This document shows positions 18,813 to 28,226 of a DNA stretch of 64,000 bases, piece by piece. The notes beneath the pieces were generated by a model. That model was given only the letters and a program-made list of their open reading frames with translations, ran no database searches and had not been told where the DNA came from. The translations under genes and the position numbers were made by a program. The stretch covers positions 1,803,254 to 1,867,253 of the forward strand of contig NZ_LT965928.1 of NCBI RefSeq assembly GCF_900239935.1, in the 5' to 3' direction. This DNA comes from Pseudoalteromonas carrageenovora IAM 12662 (lineage in GTDB: Bacteria; Pseudomonadota; Gammaproteobacteria; Enterobacterales; Alteromonadaceae). Within the stretch, counting starts at the first letter, position 1; each line of letters starts with the position of its first letter.

Positions 18813-20379
18813 GTGGAAGAAAGAAAGCTTAACAGAGCATTACGATATACGTTCTGGTTTATCCAAACCGGCTAAAGATTTTGGTTCTGGCTTCCCGTTT
18901 TTGTCATTTAAAAATGTTTTTTATAACTACTTCACCCCAACAGAATTAACTGAGTTAGTTCAATCCTCAGATAAAGAGAGGTTAGGTTGTTCAGTTAAAC
19001 GTGGAGATGTTTTTTTAACTCGTACAAGTGAAACCATGAATGAGCTTGGCATGAGTTGTGTCGCGTTAAAAGATTACGAAAACGCAACATTCAATGGTTT
19101 TTGTAAAAGGCTAAGGCCAAAAAAAGATACTGAATTAGTCCCTGAGTATGTTGGTTATTACTTAAGAAGCCCTAAATTCAGAAACGAAATGTTGGCGTTT
19201 TCTACAATGTCTACGAGAGCAAGCTTGAACAATGAAATGATAAGCCGGCTGGAAATATCTTTTCCCGAGCCAAAAGTTCAAGAAAAAATTGCACATATTC
19301 TCAGAACGTTAGACAAAAAAATTGAGCTCAACCAAAAAACCAACCAAACCTTAGAGCAAATGGCGCAAGCGTTGTTTAAAAGCTGGTTTGTTGATTTTGA
19401 TCCTGTGTTCGACAACCTACTTGCGAGTGTTGATTTTAAGTTAGAAAACCTTGAAAACCACCTGCCAGACGAGTTAAAACAAAAAGCACAGCGCCGCTTA
19501 TTGGCACTGAACAGTTTAGAAAATGCAGCCGAAATAAAAGCATCACTCATTGCACTCGATCACGAGTTACAAGCACTCTCACAAACAAAAGAAGCAACAC
19601 AAGCAGCAGTGCAAGTATCAGAAAAAGCCGCTGAAACACCCGTTAAACCAAACTTTAGCGCCAATCCTAAAATATTAGCCCAACACGCCAACACCCACGC
19701 CCACTTCCCCAATGAGTTCGAACACAACGAACAACTAGGTTGGATACCAAAGGGCTGGGAAAACGGTACTTTTAAAGACATTGCTGATGGGCTAAGTGGT
19801 TATGCTTTTAAAGGAAAAGATTTTTCAGAGACAGGTTTTGCTGTTCTTAAGATTAAAAACATAACTACAGATCGCTCTGTAGTTATTAAGGATGTTAATA
19901 GGGTTTCACCCGAAGTAATCGATAAACTTCAGCGGTTTTTGCTCAATGATGGCGATATTATAATGGCTATGACTGGAGCAACTGTTGGTAAATTTGGAGT
20001 TCTAGTTAGCGAGGATGATGAAGCTTATTATTTAAACCAACGTGTTTGTAAACTTACACCAAAGATGGAAAAAGGAGACCCTTTTTTATTTAGCGCGTTA
20101 AATCAGCCTGGAGTAGAGGAAGGTATCTTAAGTGCCGCTCAAGGAAGTGCACAGCCAAATATTAGTGCAAATGGAATATTATCTACAAACCTTTTAGTAC
20201 CAAGCAAAAAAACTATAGAGATATTCAATCGTTTACTAGAAGATATATATGAGCGAAAAATTACTCTAAGAAAAGAGTGTTACAAACTAACAAAACTCCG
20301 CGATACTTTATTACCCAAGCTCATCTCTGGTGAACTACAAGTACCTGATGTAGCCATTGATGAGGAATTAGTAGATTAG
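18802..20379 (+). CDS. hsdS: Type I restriction-modification specificity subunit S
   Basis: Target-recognition subunit, 525 aa, with two target recognition domains. TRD1 covers about residues 1-165. The central conserved helix (HILRTLDKKIELNQKTNQTL, then MAQALFKSWFVDFDP) starts near 165 and is followed by an Ala/Gln/Glu-rich spacer of about 110 residues. TRD2 begins near LGWIPKGWENGTFKDIADGL and ends in the distal helix with LRDTLLPKLISGEL. The start at ATG 18802 has TGGAGG upstream and lies inside the hsdM end; the longer open frame from 18763 would overlap too far. Both TRDs look intact, so the enzyme should recognise a bipartite site. Confidence 0.95.
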   Translation: MGSKWKKESLTEHYDIRSGLSKPAKDFGSGFPFLSFKNVFYNYFTPTELTELVQSSDKERLGCSVKRGDVFLTRTSETMNELGMSCVALKDYENATFNGFCKRLRPKKDTELVPEYVGYYLRSPKFRNEMLAFSTMSTRASLNNEMISRLEISFPEPKVQEKIAHILRTLDKKIELNQKTNQTLEQMAQALFKSWFVDFDPVFDNLLASVDFKLENLENHLPDELKQKAQRRLLALNSLENAAEIKASLIALDHELQALSQTKEATQAAVQVSEKAAETPVKPNFSANPKILAQHANTHAHFPNEFEHNEQLGWIPKGWENGTFKDIADGLSGYAFKGKDFSETGFAVLKIKNITTDRSVVIKDVNRVSPEVIDKLQRFLLNDGDIIMAMTGATVGKFGVLVSEDDEAYYLNQRVCKLTPKMEKGDPFLFSALNQPGVEEGILSAAQGSAQPNISANGILSTNLLVPSKKTIEIFNRLLEDIYERKITLRKECYKLTKLRDTLLPKLISGELQVPDVAIDEELVD

Positions 20380-20427
20380 ACTTAACTGAGTGTTTGAAGT
20401 CCAAAATAAAAAGAATAAGGATGTTTG

Positions 20428-23400
20428 ATGAAATTTACTGAAGCCAAATTAGAACAAGCGGTGGTTGAGTTATTGGGCGAGCAAGGATATCCGCATTTAC
20501 TAGGCGGTGAGCTGAGCCGCAATAATAGTGATGTATTAATTAAAGAAGACTTACGTGTTTTTTTAACTAAGCGTTACGGTAAAAATAATATCACCACCGG
20601 TGAAGTAGACTCAATAATTGCAAAGCTTGAAAAGCTGCCAGCCAGTGATTTATACGAGAGTAATAAAACCTTTTGTAAATGGCTGAGTGATGGCTTTTTA
20701 CATACACGCGAGAGAGGTAAAGTAGCAGGTAGTGCGGCGCAAAAAGATTTATATATTCAGCTGCTTGATTACGATAACGTTGAACAAGGTATTAAAAGTA
20801 GCCTAATAGTAGGGAATGCTATGGCTGCTTTGGATAATATGGCTCTCGATAATGTGAATGAAGCCAGCGTTACTTACCTACAAGACGATAACATTTACCG
20901 TTTTGTTACTCAGTTAGAAATAGAAAGCCCCACAAGTTACGACAACATTGAACTGCGTATTCCCGATGGCATTTTATATGTAAATGGCTTGCCATTGGTG
21001 GTGTTTGAATTTAAAAGCGCAATACGCGAACAAGCCCCTATTTTTGAAGCGTATGAGCAGTTAACGGTGCGGTACAGGCGCGCTATTCCGCAGTTATTTG
21101 TGTTTAATACCTTGTGCGTTATAAGCGATGGCGTAAACAATAAAATGGGTAACTTATTTGCGCCATATCAGTTTTTTTACTCGTGGGGAAAAGTAACGGG
21201 GCAAGAGCTAACCGCGCAAGAGGGGATTAATTCGTTACATACCTTATTGCAGGGCTTGTTTGACAAAGCGCGTTTGCGCGATGTAATGCGCAACTTTGTG
21301 TTTTTCCCCGATTCTGATAATAAAAACGCTGGCAAAAAAGAGATAAAAATTGTGCCGCGTTACCCGCAATATTATGCGGCTAATAAACTGTTCGAAAATA
21401 TAAAACTGCATTTAAAACCACAAGGTGATGGTAAAGGCGGTACGTACTTTGGCGCAACGGGTTGTGGCAAAAGTTACACCATGCAATTTTTAACGCGCTT
21501 GTTGATGAAAAGCGTTGAACTTAAAAGCCCCACCATTATTTTAATTACCGACCGAACCGATTTAGACGATCAACTTTCGCAGCAATTTGGTAATGCTAAA
21601 ACTTATATTGGCGACGACACAGTAAAAACAGTCACCAGCCGTACTCACTTACGTGAATTACTCGAAGGGCGTAACAGTGGCGGTGTATTTTTAACGACTA
21701 TTCATAAATTTACTGAAGACACCCAGCTTTTAACTGATCGCACTAACGTTATTTGTATTTCTGATGAGGCGCATCGTAGCCAAGTTAATCTTGATCAAAA
21801 AATTACTATTACCGAAAAAGGTGTAAAAAAGACCTTTGGTTTTGCAAAATACCTGCACGACTCACTACCCAATGCCACTTACGTTGGTTTTACTGGCACG
21901 CCAGTGGATGCGACTTTAGATGTGTTTGGTGAAGTGGTTGACTCGTACACTATGACCGAATCGGTGAAAGATGAAATAACCGTACGCATTGTGTACGAAG
22001 GCCGCGCCGCCAAAGTGTGTTTAAACAACAGCAAGCTGGCAGAAATTGAAACCTATTACAAAGAATGTGCCGATGCAGGCAGTAACGAGCTGCAAATAGA
22101 AGACAGTAAAAAAGCCACGGCGAACATGAATAGCATTTTAGGCGACCCTGACCGCATACGTGTATTAGCAAGAGACTTTGTTGAACATTACGAAAAACGC
22201 GTTGAGGAAGGCTCTACCATTGCAGGAAAGGCGATGTTTGTGTGTAGCTCGCGCGGCATTGCCTATCAGCTGTATCAAGAGCTAGAAGAACTGCGCCCAC
22301 AGTGGTTTGATGTAGTTGATACCGACGACGCCCAAAAGCTATCAGATACCGAGCGAAAGCGCGCTATTAGCGAAGGCCGTATTGCCGCCCCCTCTGAAAA
22401 AGTAAAAATGGTGATGACCCGTGGTAAAGACGACGTTGAACGCTTATATAATTTACTTGGCAGTAAAGACGAACGTAAAGAGCTTGATAAACAATTTAAA
22501 AACAAAAACTCAAACTTTAAAATAGCCATAGTGGTCGATATGTGGCTAACCGGTTTTGATGTGCCATTTTTAGATACCATGTACATAGATAAGCCACTGC
22601 AAAAGCACAGCTTAATACAAACTATTTCGCGGGTTAACCGCCAGTTTGAAGGCAAAGACAAAGGCTTAGTGGTAGATTATATTGGTATTAAATCTGAAAT
22701 GAACAAAGCCCTAGCGCAGTACTCAAAAACAGACGAAACCAACTTTGAAGACATTACTGCCTCGGTTATTGAAGTCAAAAACCACTTAGCGTTACTTGCC
22801 GAGTTATTTCATAAATTTGACAGCAGCCCGTATTTTACCGGTGAAGCCGTTGCCCAACTAAACTGTTTAAACCACGCCGCTGAGTTTGCACTTATTACCG
22901 AAAAACGCCAAAAGCGTTTTATGGATTTAGTTAAGCGTTTAAAAGCCGCTTACGATGTATGTTGTGGCAGTGAAAAAATTAACGAGAGTGAGCGTAACCA
23001 TATTCACTTTTACCTTGCCATTCGCTCTATTATTTACAAACTAACCAAAGGTGAAGCGCCCGATACCGCGCAAATGAACGCCAAAGTTCGTGAAATGATA
23101 AGCGAAGCCCTGCAAAGTGACGGCGTAGAAGAAGTATTTAAACTCGGCAATGAAGACGGTGGCGAAATCGACATTTTTAATGACGACTACATCGCCAAAA
23201 TAGAAAAAATAAAACTCCCCAATACCAAAATAAAAATACTGCAACAAATGCTAGCTAAAGCCATTGGCGAGCTTAAAAAAGTAAACCAAACCCAAGGTAT
23301 CGATTTTACTAAACGCTTTGAATCGCTAGTACAGCGCTACAACGAACGAAAAGAAGATGACGTATTGGTAAGTAGTGTACTTGATGACTTTTCAGAAAGC

Positions 23401-23748
23401 ATGGTTGATATGATTTACAGCGTACGCGACGAAATGAACGCCGGCGACGAGCTAGGCATTGATATTGAAGAAAAAGGCTTTTACGACGCATTAAAAGCAC
23501 TCGCGGTTAAGTACGACTTTGACTACCCCGAAGATAAGCTAATTGAGCTCGCTCAAGCGGTAAAAGTAATCGTAGACGACAAAGTGAAATTTGTTGATTG
23601 GAATCACCGCGACGATATTAAATCATCACTTAAAGTAGAGCTAATTTTAATACTCGCTAAATTTAAATACCCACCAATTAGCCGCGATGAAGTTTATAAA
23701 GAAATATTTGAACAAGCGCAGAGTTTTAAAATAAACCAAGGAATATAA
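20428..23748 (+). CDS. hsdR: Type I restriction endonuclease subunit R
   Basis: 1106-aa motor/nuclease subunit. The start is ATG 20428 (MKFTEAKLEQ), with ATAAGG upstream. The N-terminal PD-(D/E)xK nuclease shows DGILYVNGLPLVVFEFKSA (about residues 179-197). The SF2 translocase has Walker A GATGCGKSYT (about 341), DEAH in ISDEAHRSQ (about 444), motif III GFTGTP, and motif VI in QTISRVNRQF. The C-terminal helical HsdM-interaction domain runs to the end. All catalytic motifs are present, so restriction should be functional. It follows hsdS by 48 bp. Base composition and codon choice (GCG, CGC, GCC common) differ sharply from the AT-rich ATPase gene that follows. Confidence 0.96.
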   Translation: MKFTEAKLEQAVVELLGEQGYPHLLGGELSRNNSDVLIKEDLRVFLTKRYGKNNITTGEVDSIIAKLEKLPASDLYESNKTFCKWLSDGFLHTRERGKVAGSAAQKDLYIQLLDYDNVEQGIKSSLIVGNAMAALDNMALDNVNEASVTYLQDDNIYRFVTQLEIESPTSYDNIELRIPDGILYVNGLPLVVFEFKSAIREQAPIFEAYEQLTVRYRRAIPQLFVFNTLCVISDGVNNKMGNLFAPYQFFYSWGKVTGQELTAQEGINSLHTLLQGLFDKARLRDVMRNFVFFPDSDNKNAGKKEIKIVPRYPQYYAANKLFENIKLHLKPQGDGKGGTYFGATGCGKSYTMQFLTRLLMKSVELKSPTIILITDRTDLDDQLSQQFGNAKTYIGDDTVKTVTSRTHLRELLEGRNSGGVFLTTIHKFTEDTQLLTDRTNVICISDEAHRSQVNLDQKITITEKGVKKTFGFAKYLHDSLPNATYVGFTGTPVDATLDVFGEVVDSYTMTESVKDEITVRIVYEGRAAKVCLNNSKLAEIETYYKECADAGSNELQIEDSKKATANMNSILGDPDRIRVLARDFVEHYEKRVEEGSTIAGKAMFVCSSRGIAYQLYQELEELRPQWFDVVDTDDAQKLSDTERKRAISEGRIAAPSEKVKMVMTRGKDDVERLYNLLGSKDERKELDKQFKNKNSNFKIAIVVDMWLTGFDVPFLDTMYIDKPLQKHSLIQTISRVNRQFEGKDKGLVVDYIGIKSEMNKALAQYSKTDETNFEDITASVIEVKNHLALLAELFHKFDSSPYFTGEAVAQLNCLNHAAEFALITEKRQKRFMDLVKRLKAAYDVCCGSEKINESERNHIHFYLAIRSIIYKLTKGEAPDTAQMNAKVREMISEALQSDGVEEVFKLGNEDGGEIDIFNDDYIAKIEKIKLPNTKIKILQQMLAKAIGELKKVNQTQGIDFTKRFESLVQRYNERKEDDVLVSSVLDDFSESMVDMIYSVRDEMNAGDELGIDIEEKGFYDALKALAVKYDFDYPEDKLIELAQAVKVIVDDKVKFVDWNHRDDIKSSLKVELILILAKFKYPPISRDEVYKEIFEQAQSFKINQGI

Positions 23749-23794
23749 CTTGTTATGGTTATAAGTATCTTAAGTTAAAGGGATCAGCAAGGTA

Positions 23795-25750
23795 ATGAAT
23801 TCATCAATTAGAAAAATAATACTAGATTTAATTATTGCTACAGAAGGGTCTTTTGATTTTGCCAATAACAGAGATGAAGGGTTTATTCCATTCTTAAATG
23901 AGATATGGGACCTAAAGTCTATGCCGTCTGAGGACAGCAGGTTTAAAAATGCTGAGGGTGATATAATTCAGCATACAATCAATAATGATGATTGGGATTA
24001 TAATGAATTATTTGAGCAACGTTTAAAGCTTCTTGATGGCGAAACTAAGTTTATAAAATTCTTAGAAGTTTTTTTACTACCAAAGTATCAAACCTCTCCC
24101 GAGCAGACTTACTATTATATTGAGAAAATTAACGGTATTTTAGAAAGTGAAGATCTAACCCTTGCTACTATAAGTTATGAAGGTGATTACCCTGTTCTCG
24201 AGTTAATGAATAAAGATACTCTAGATAGACCAAGTGATGTTCCAATTAATAAAATCCCTTTTTATGTAGTCGCATATCCAAACATGAGAGTAGGTCGTTA
24301 TGTCAATACTTTAGAAGTTGATAATGAAAAGCCAAGTAAATATTTTCTCCTAATAGCAGATAATTGGGATGACTATTCACATGAAACTTCGTTTGTATTA
24401 GTTCTTTTTAATAACAACCAAAAAGTAGACTTGGGCCTTGTTAAAATAGCCAGTAATAAAAATAATTATACAATACAAGCTCTACCGTCTGAGTTTTTTT
24501 CTTTAGGTGAAGAGTTCGTTTCACTTGGACAAGATGAAGATTATTATAAGAACTTAAATAAAATTTTTGAGAAATCACTTTCATCAGTGCTTTACTCATT
24601 AAGAGATGCGGCTTTTTTTACCGAAATTTCAGAAGAGTTTGAAAACACAAATGTGTTTAAACAGTCTCTAACTAGAGATGATGAAGCTGAAAGAATACAT
24701 AGAACAGCAAAGCCAATGATTTATGGTTCTGATTTAAATAACTTATATTCCTTTACATATAAATTTTGTCCTAAATATGCCGATTCATGTATTGATGTCC
24801 CTTTTAACTTTTCGACAGACAGTCTTTTACCAAAAAGAATGATTGCCTTGATAGGAAAAAATGGTGCTGGAAAAACACAATTACTTACCACTTTACCTTT
24901 AGAAATAGCAAAGGAAAAAAGCGAACTTTTAAGTCCTCATAAACCGATTTATAGTAAAATTATAGCCGTTTCTTATAGCACATTTGATAATTTTGAATTA
25001 CCAAAAAAGACATCAAATTTTAATTATATTTATTGTGGTTTAAGGGATGAAAAAGGGGATCTTAGAAGTAAGAAAGGTCAGTTGCAAAAATTCCATCATA
25101 CGTGGAAAAGAATAACTACTCTTGGCCGATTAGAAAAGTGGAAAAAAGTTATATCTAATTTTTTAGAACCTGAGTTGATAGATCTATTTATTAAACTTGA
25201 TCCTGTAGATAGTGACAAACTTTACTTTGATGCGCATGGGTTTAGTAAAGCTAGAGAGTCACTAAGTTCAGGTCAATCTATTGTTCTTTATGTAGTTTCT
25301 GAAATCGTAGCGAATATTAGACTTGATAGTTTACTGTTATTTGATGAGCCTGAAACTCATCTTCACCCAAATGCTATTAGTCAACTAATGAACGGCATAG
25401 CAGAGCTTATTAATGAATTTGAATCTTACTGCGTTATTGCTACCCACTCTCCAATAATTATCCAAGAGATGTTTTCTCGAGATGTTTTAGTTCTTTCCCG
25501 AGATGAAAGTGTCCCCTCGGTGAAAAAAATTGGCGTTGAATCGTTTGGGGAAAACCTCTCCGTAATTACGGAGGAAGTTTTTGGTAATAGATCAATCCCT
25601 AAATTTTATGAAACAACGATGAAAAAGCTAGTAAGGCTTTATAAAACATACGATAAAGTTCTGGAAATATTAAAAGAAGATAATTTACCGCTGAGTTTAA
25701 ACGTACGATTGTACCTTCAGGTTTTGGTTGAAAATAATGCTAAAAATTAG
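23795..25750 (+). CDS. AAA/ABC-type ATPase with AbiJ-NTD3-like N-terminal domain (Septu-like PtuA analogue)
   Basis: 651 aa. The C-terminal half is an SMC/OLD-type ATPase: Walker A GKNGAGKT (about 354-361), ABC signature LSSGQS (about 489), Walker B LLLFDEPETHLHP (about 515-526) and H-switch ATHSP. The first ~110 residues (IWDLKSMPSEDSRFKNAEGD, then IIQHTINNDDWDYNELF and KFLEVFLLP) closely resemble the AbiJ-NTD3 type domain of abortive-infection proteins. About 200 residues of unassigned sequence follow before Walker A. Canonical Septu PtuA has Walker A near its N-terminus, so this is a distinct architecture. The gene lies 46 bp after hsdR and overlaps the HNH gene by 14 bp. Very AT-rich codon use. 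Anti-phage function is inferred. Confidence 0.8.
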   Translation: MNSSIRKIILDLIIATEGSFDFANNRDEGFIPFLNEIWDLKSMPSEDSRFKNAEGDIIQHTINNDDWDYNELFEQRLKLLDGETKFIKFLEVFLLPKYQTSPEQTYYYIEKINGILESEDLTLATISYEGDYPVLELMNKDTLDRPSDVPINKIPFYVVAYPNMRVGRYVNTLEVDNEKPSKYFLLIADNWDDYSHETSFVLVLFNNNQKVDLGLVKIASNKNNYTIQALPSEFFSLGEEFVSLGQDEDYYKNLNKIFEKSLSSVLYSLRDAAFFTEISEEFENTNVFKQSLTRDDEAERIHRTAKPMIYGSDLNNLYSFTYKFCPKYADSCIDVPFNFSTDSLLPKRMIALIGKNGAGKTQLLTTLPLEIAKEKSELLSPHKPIYSKIIAVSYSTFDNFELPKKTSNFNYIYCGLRDEKGDLRSKKGQLQKFHHTWKRITTLGRLEKWKKVISNFLEPELIDLFIKLDPVDSDKLYFDAHGFSKARESLSSGQSIVLYVVSEIVANIRLDSLLLFDEPETHLHPNAISQLMNGIAELINEFESYCVIATHSPIIIQEMFSRDVLVLSRDESVPSVKKIGVESFGENLSVITEEVFGNRSIPKFYETTMKKLVRLYKTYDKVLEILKEDNLPLSLNVRLYLQVLVENNAKN

Positions 25751-26579
25751 AGCTTATGAAGAAGACTCTTTCTCTTTCTACAAAGGTATTGTTAAGTCTA
25801 AAAGGAATACAGAGTCAAAACCAGATCTTAAAGAAGAGCTTGCTGTAATTTCTGATACTCAATCACAATACTTTAAAGATTACGATGATGCATTTGATAT
25901 GGACTCGCTAGCTTTAATGCAGAGCATGCCATACAGTGAGAATGATAAAGTTAATTTAAAGTCTTTATATAATTATAGAAATAAAAGAATTCAAGCCTTA
26001 AAAAATACACTTACTACACACCCTCATCATAGAGATCATATTTTTAGTACTTGTCAAAACTGCACTATAAATGATGTTGACTCAATGGATCATGTACTAG
26101 GTCAGACGGAATTCCCAGAGTATTCTATTCACCCTAAAAACTTATTTCCATGTTGTAGTGATTGTAATAGAAAAAAATCAGATAAATTTGTTGATGATAA
26201 AGGCTCACAGTTATTTTTAAATTTGTTTATAGATGACTTACCCAAATCACATTATCTTAAAGTAAGATTTGAAGCCAATTGGATGCCAAGGTTTTATTTA
26301 GAGCAGCCTGACGATGTGACTGATGATGTGTTTAATCTAATTAACAACCATTATGAGCATCTAGATCTATTGGAAAGGTTTAGAGGTAAAGGCGGTGAAA
26401 TTATTAATAACTTAAAAGCTATTATTAAGGGGTACAAAGGACTAGAAGTTAATATAGGGGATAAAATTAATGATCAATGTAAGGATCTAGAAACCTATTT
26501 AGGATACAACCATCGACAGGTAGTTATATACCGTGAACTAGCTGCTTCACAGGATTTCATTCAACGCTGTATGACTTAA
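25737..26579 (+). CDS. HNH endonuclease (PtuB-like partner of the ATPase)
   Basis: 280 aa, starting at ATG 25737 inside the end of the ATPase gene (14-bp overlap, translational coupling). The nuclease core lies at about residues 95-150: a zinc-binding pair CQNC, the catalytic SMDHVLGQ (D-H), HPKNLFPCC with the central N, the second zinc pair CCSDC and NRKKSDKF. This is the HNH_5/PtuB-like zinc-finger HNH layout. N- and C-terminal regions are helical and unassigned. The ATPase plus HNH pairing is that of Septu and of retron-associated PtuAB effectors, so it most likely encodes the nuclease effector of a defence pair. It shares the low-GC composition of the ATPase gene. Confidence 0.82.
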   Translation: MLKIRAYEEDSFSFYKGIVKSKRNTESKPDLKEELAVISDTQSQYFKDYDDAFDMDSLALMQSMPYSENDKVNLKSLYNYRNKRIQALKNTLTTHPHHRDHIFSTCQNCTINDVDSMDHVLGQTEFPEYSIHPKNLFPCCSDCNRKKSDKFVDDKGSQLFLNLFIDDLPKSHYLKVRFEANWMPRFYLEQPDDVTDDVFNLINNHYEHLDLLERFRGKGGEIINNLKAIIKGYKGLEVNIGDKINDQCKDLETYLGYNHRQVVIYRELAASQDFIQRCMT

Positions 26580-26795
26580 TCGGAACGGGAAAACATTTAG
26601 ATTTAGAATAGGGGAGAGCATTCAGCTTTTATTTTTTAAATTGTATTGCTTAAGACTAGATTGGACACATCAATTTGAAAAATTGAGAGTTAACAGTCTT
26701 GATAATGGATGTACCCGCCGGGATATATTTATCGCTATGAAGAGTTATTCGAAGACAGTTGGAGATGACTCGCTCATAAATAAATCTCGTAAGGG
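26580..26795. other. Gap between HNH gene and IS3 remnant
   Basis: Mostly structureless AT-rich sequence. It holds a 19-codon open frame (26709-26768, MYPPGYIYRYEELFEDSWR) that may be the relic of a gene cut by the neighbouring insertion. No ribosome site is evident. Confidence 0.4.
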
Positions 26796-27828
26796 TGGAC
26801 TTTCCACAGTTTGTTAGACACCCCATGAGTTACATTGTAACTTCTAATTAGAGTTTTTTATGAGTAAAGGGAAACGGTATACCCAAGAATTTAAAATAGA
26901 AGCAGTTAAACAAATAACTGAACGTGGTTATTCTGATGCTGAAGTATCAGAACGATTAGATATTTGTACCAAAACGTTATATCACTGGCGAAGCCAGTTA
27001 TTACGGAAACCCAAACAAACCAAATCATCAGATGAACAGCTGAGGGTCGCCAAACTTAAGGCCCAGTTAAAACATGTCACGGAGGAACGCGACATTCTAA
27101 AAAAGCCCATGAGCAATCGAACGCTTGAAGATAATCGCTTGTTGAAGCTCATTAATGCGTTTTATGTAGCCCGTGGCGGTACGTATGGTAGCCCTTGGAT
27201 ACATGTAGACTTGCGTGAAGCCGGTGAGCAATGTAGTGTAAATCGTGTAGCTAAGGTCATGCGATAACATAAGCTTAAAGCGCAAATAGGGTATAAGCGT
27301 CGCCATATTAAAGGTGGTAAGACATCGCGGATTGCAGATAACTTATTAGCGAGTCAATTTAATCCACCTGCGCCGAATCAATCGTGGGTGAGCAACATAA
27401 CTTACATAAGAACTTATGAAGGGTTTTATATGTGGCAACAGTAATGGACTTATTCTCTAGGCATATGTGGGTTGATCGAGGGATAAAAATATGGACAAGC
27501 AACTTGTTATAAATGCATTGTTGATGGCTGTATATCAACGTCAACCGAAAGCTGAGGTAATGGTTCATAGCGATCAAGTTAATCAATATCGTAGTGCTGA
27601 CTATCTCGCATTTATGAAAAAACATAATCTTGTGCCTTCGATGAGCCGTGCTGGAAACTGTCATGATAATGCGGTTGCTGAAACTTTTTTGCGACGCTTG
27701 CTGAGATATCCAATTTTATAGAAATGTTCTACAACCCAAAAAAACGCCATTCACACACAGGCGTTGTTTCACCTGCTGAAGCGTATTATTCTGAATTAAA
27801 AACTGTCTAGTGAAAGCTGGGAAGTCCA
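26796..27828 (+). mobile_element. Decayed IS3-family insertion sequence, about 1.03 kb
   Basis: The ends match as imperfect inverted repeats: left TGGACTTTCCACAGTTTGTT, right (complement) TGGACTTCCCAGCTTTCACT, both continuing into AGACA. The interior codes for fused and broken OrfA/OrfB of an IS3-group transposase. The element is shorter than the usual 1.2-1.3 kb because of internal deletions. The bases flanking the ends (GGG on the left, AAT on the right) do not form a target duplication, so the insertion is old or rearranged. Confidence 0.85.
26860..27810 (+). pseudogene. IS3-family transposase OrfAB remnant, multiply broken
   Basis: OrfA starts normally (MSKGKRYTQEFKIEAVKQIT, HTH_Tnp_1 region), but at DILKK it jumps in frame into OrfB sequence (PMSNRTLEDNRLLKLINAFY), so the frameshift window and OrfB start are deleted. 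An in-frame stop follows KVMR (27265-27267); the same frame then continues with HKLKAQIGYKRRHIKGGK. Further frameshifts follow near 27430 and 27490. The DDE part resumes with VMVHSDQVNQY and GNCHDNAVAETF. A second deletion removes the stretch before EMFYNPKKRHSHTG. It cannot encode active transposase; any movement would need a helper in trans. Confidence 0.88.
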
Positions 27829-27907
27829 AATAACACTTTTAGTGATGAGCTAAACCGTTATCTAAATCGTTTTATAGGTTAGCATCAGTGGCCCAGGAGC
27901 TATATAT

Positions 27908-27943
27908 ATGAGTAATAAATTACATTCCATTATAAACACCTAA
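27908..27943 (+). other. Possible 11-codon peptide with good ribosome site
   Basis: ATG with AGGAG 8 bases upstream opens an 11-residue frame (MSNKLHSIINT). Its stop lies in the left arm of the terminator hairpin at 27936-27965. It may be a leader peptide, a tiny toxin-like or regulatory ORF, or the scar of a larger gene. Chance is not excluded. Confidence 0.25.
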
Positions 27944-27965
27944 CATTACAGCTAGTGTTAGGTGT
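27936..27965 (+). terminator. Rho-independent terminator in gene-free region
   Basis: ACACCTAACA, a 10-base loop and TGTTAGGTGT, a perfect 10-bp stem followed by TTTT. It has no recognised gene immediately upstream apart from the 11-codon frame and the IS remnant, suggesting a lost gene or a small RNA 3' end. Confidence 0.6.
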
Positions 27966-28037
27966 TTTACTTGAAAAAGTTCATGAGCCTTACTAAAGCT
28001 ATAACAAACGACTTTAATAAATAGCACTCTTATAAAA

Positions 28038-28073
28038 CACTAAGTCCGATACCGTCTAGTATTGGACTTAGTG
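28038..28073. repeat. 36-bp inverted repeat
   Basis: Perfect 10-bp arms CACTAAGTCC and GGACTTAGTG with additional ATAC...GTAT pairing inside. No T-run follows, so it is more likely a binding site or RNA structure than a terminator. Confidence 0.5.
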
Positions 28074-28199
28074 AAGGAAGATTATACATGGTATGTATAT
28101 TTAACAATGAATTTAAATGCATATTAATCAGAGAGTTAATTTAGCTTTATTACTTATATACATATTTTAACTATATACTCCCTCTAGTATTGGACATTA

Positions 28200-28226
28200 A
28201 AGGGGTGTTATTAACACTCCTTTTTA
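28200..28226 (+). terminator. Terminator-like hairpin
   Basis: AGGGGTGTT-ATT-AACACTCCT followed by TTTT: a 9-bp stem with one G-T pair. It belongs to an unidentified upstream transcript. Confidence 0.55.

Noticed and set aside
23795..26579. A retron, because PtuAB-like pairs also occur as retron effectors
   Set aside because: No reverse transcriptase gene is present near the pair and no msr/msd-like structure was recognised upstream.
26860..27267. An intact small transposase OrfA
   Set aside because: The frame is an OrfA/OrfB fusion by deletion and is followed by more in-frame and frameshifted OrfB sequence; it is part of a pseudogene.
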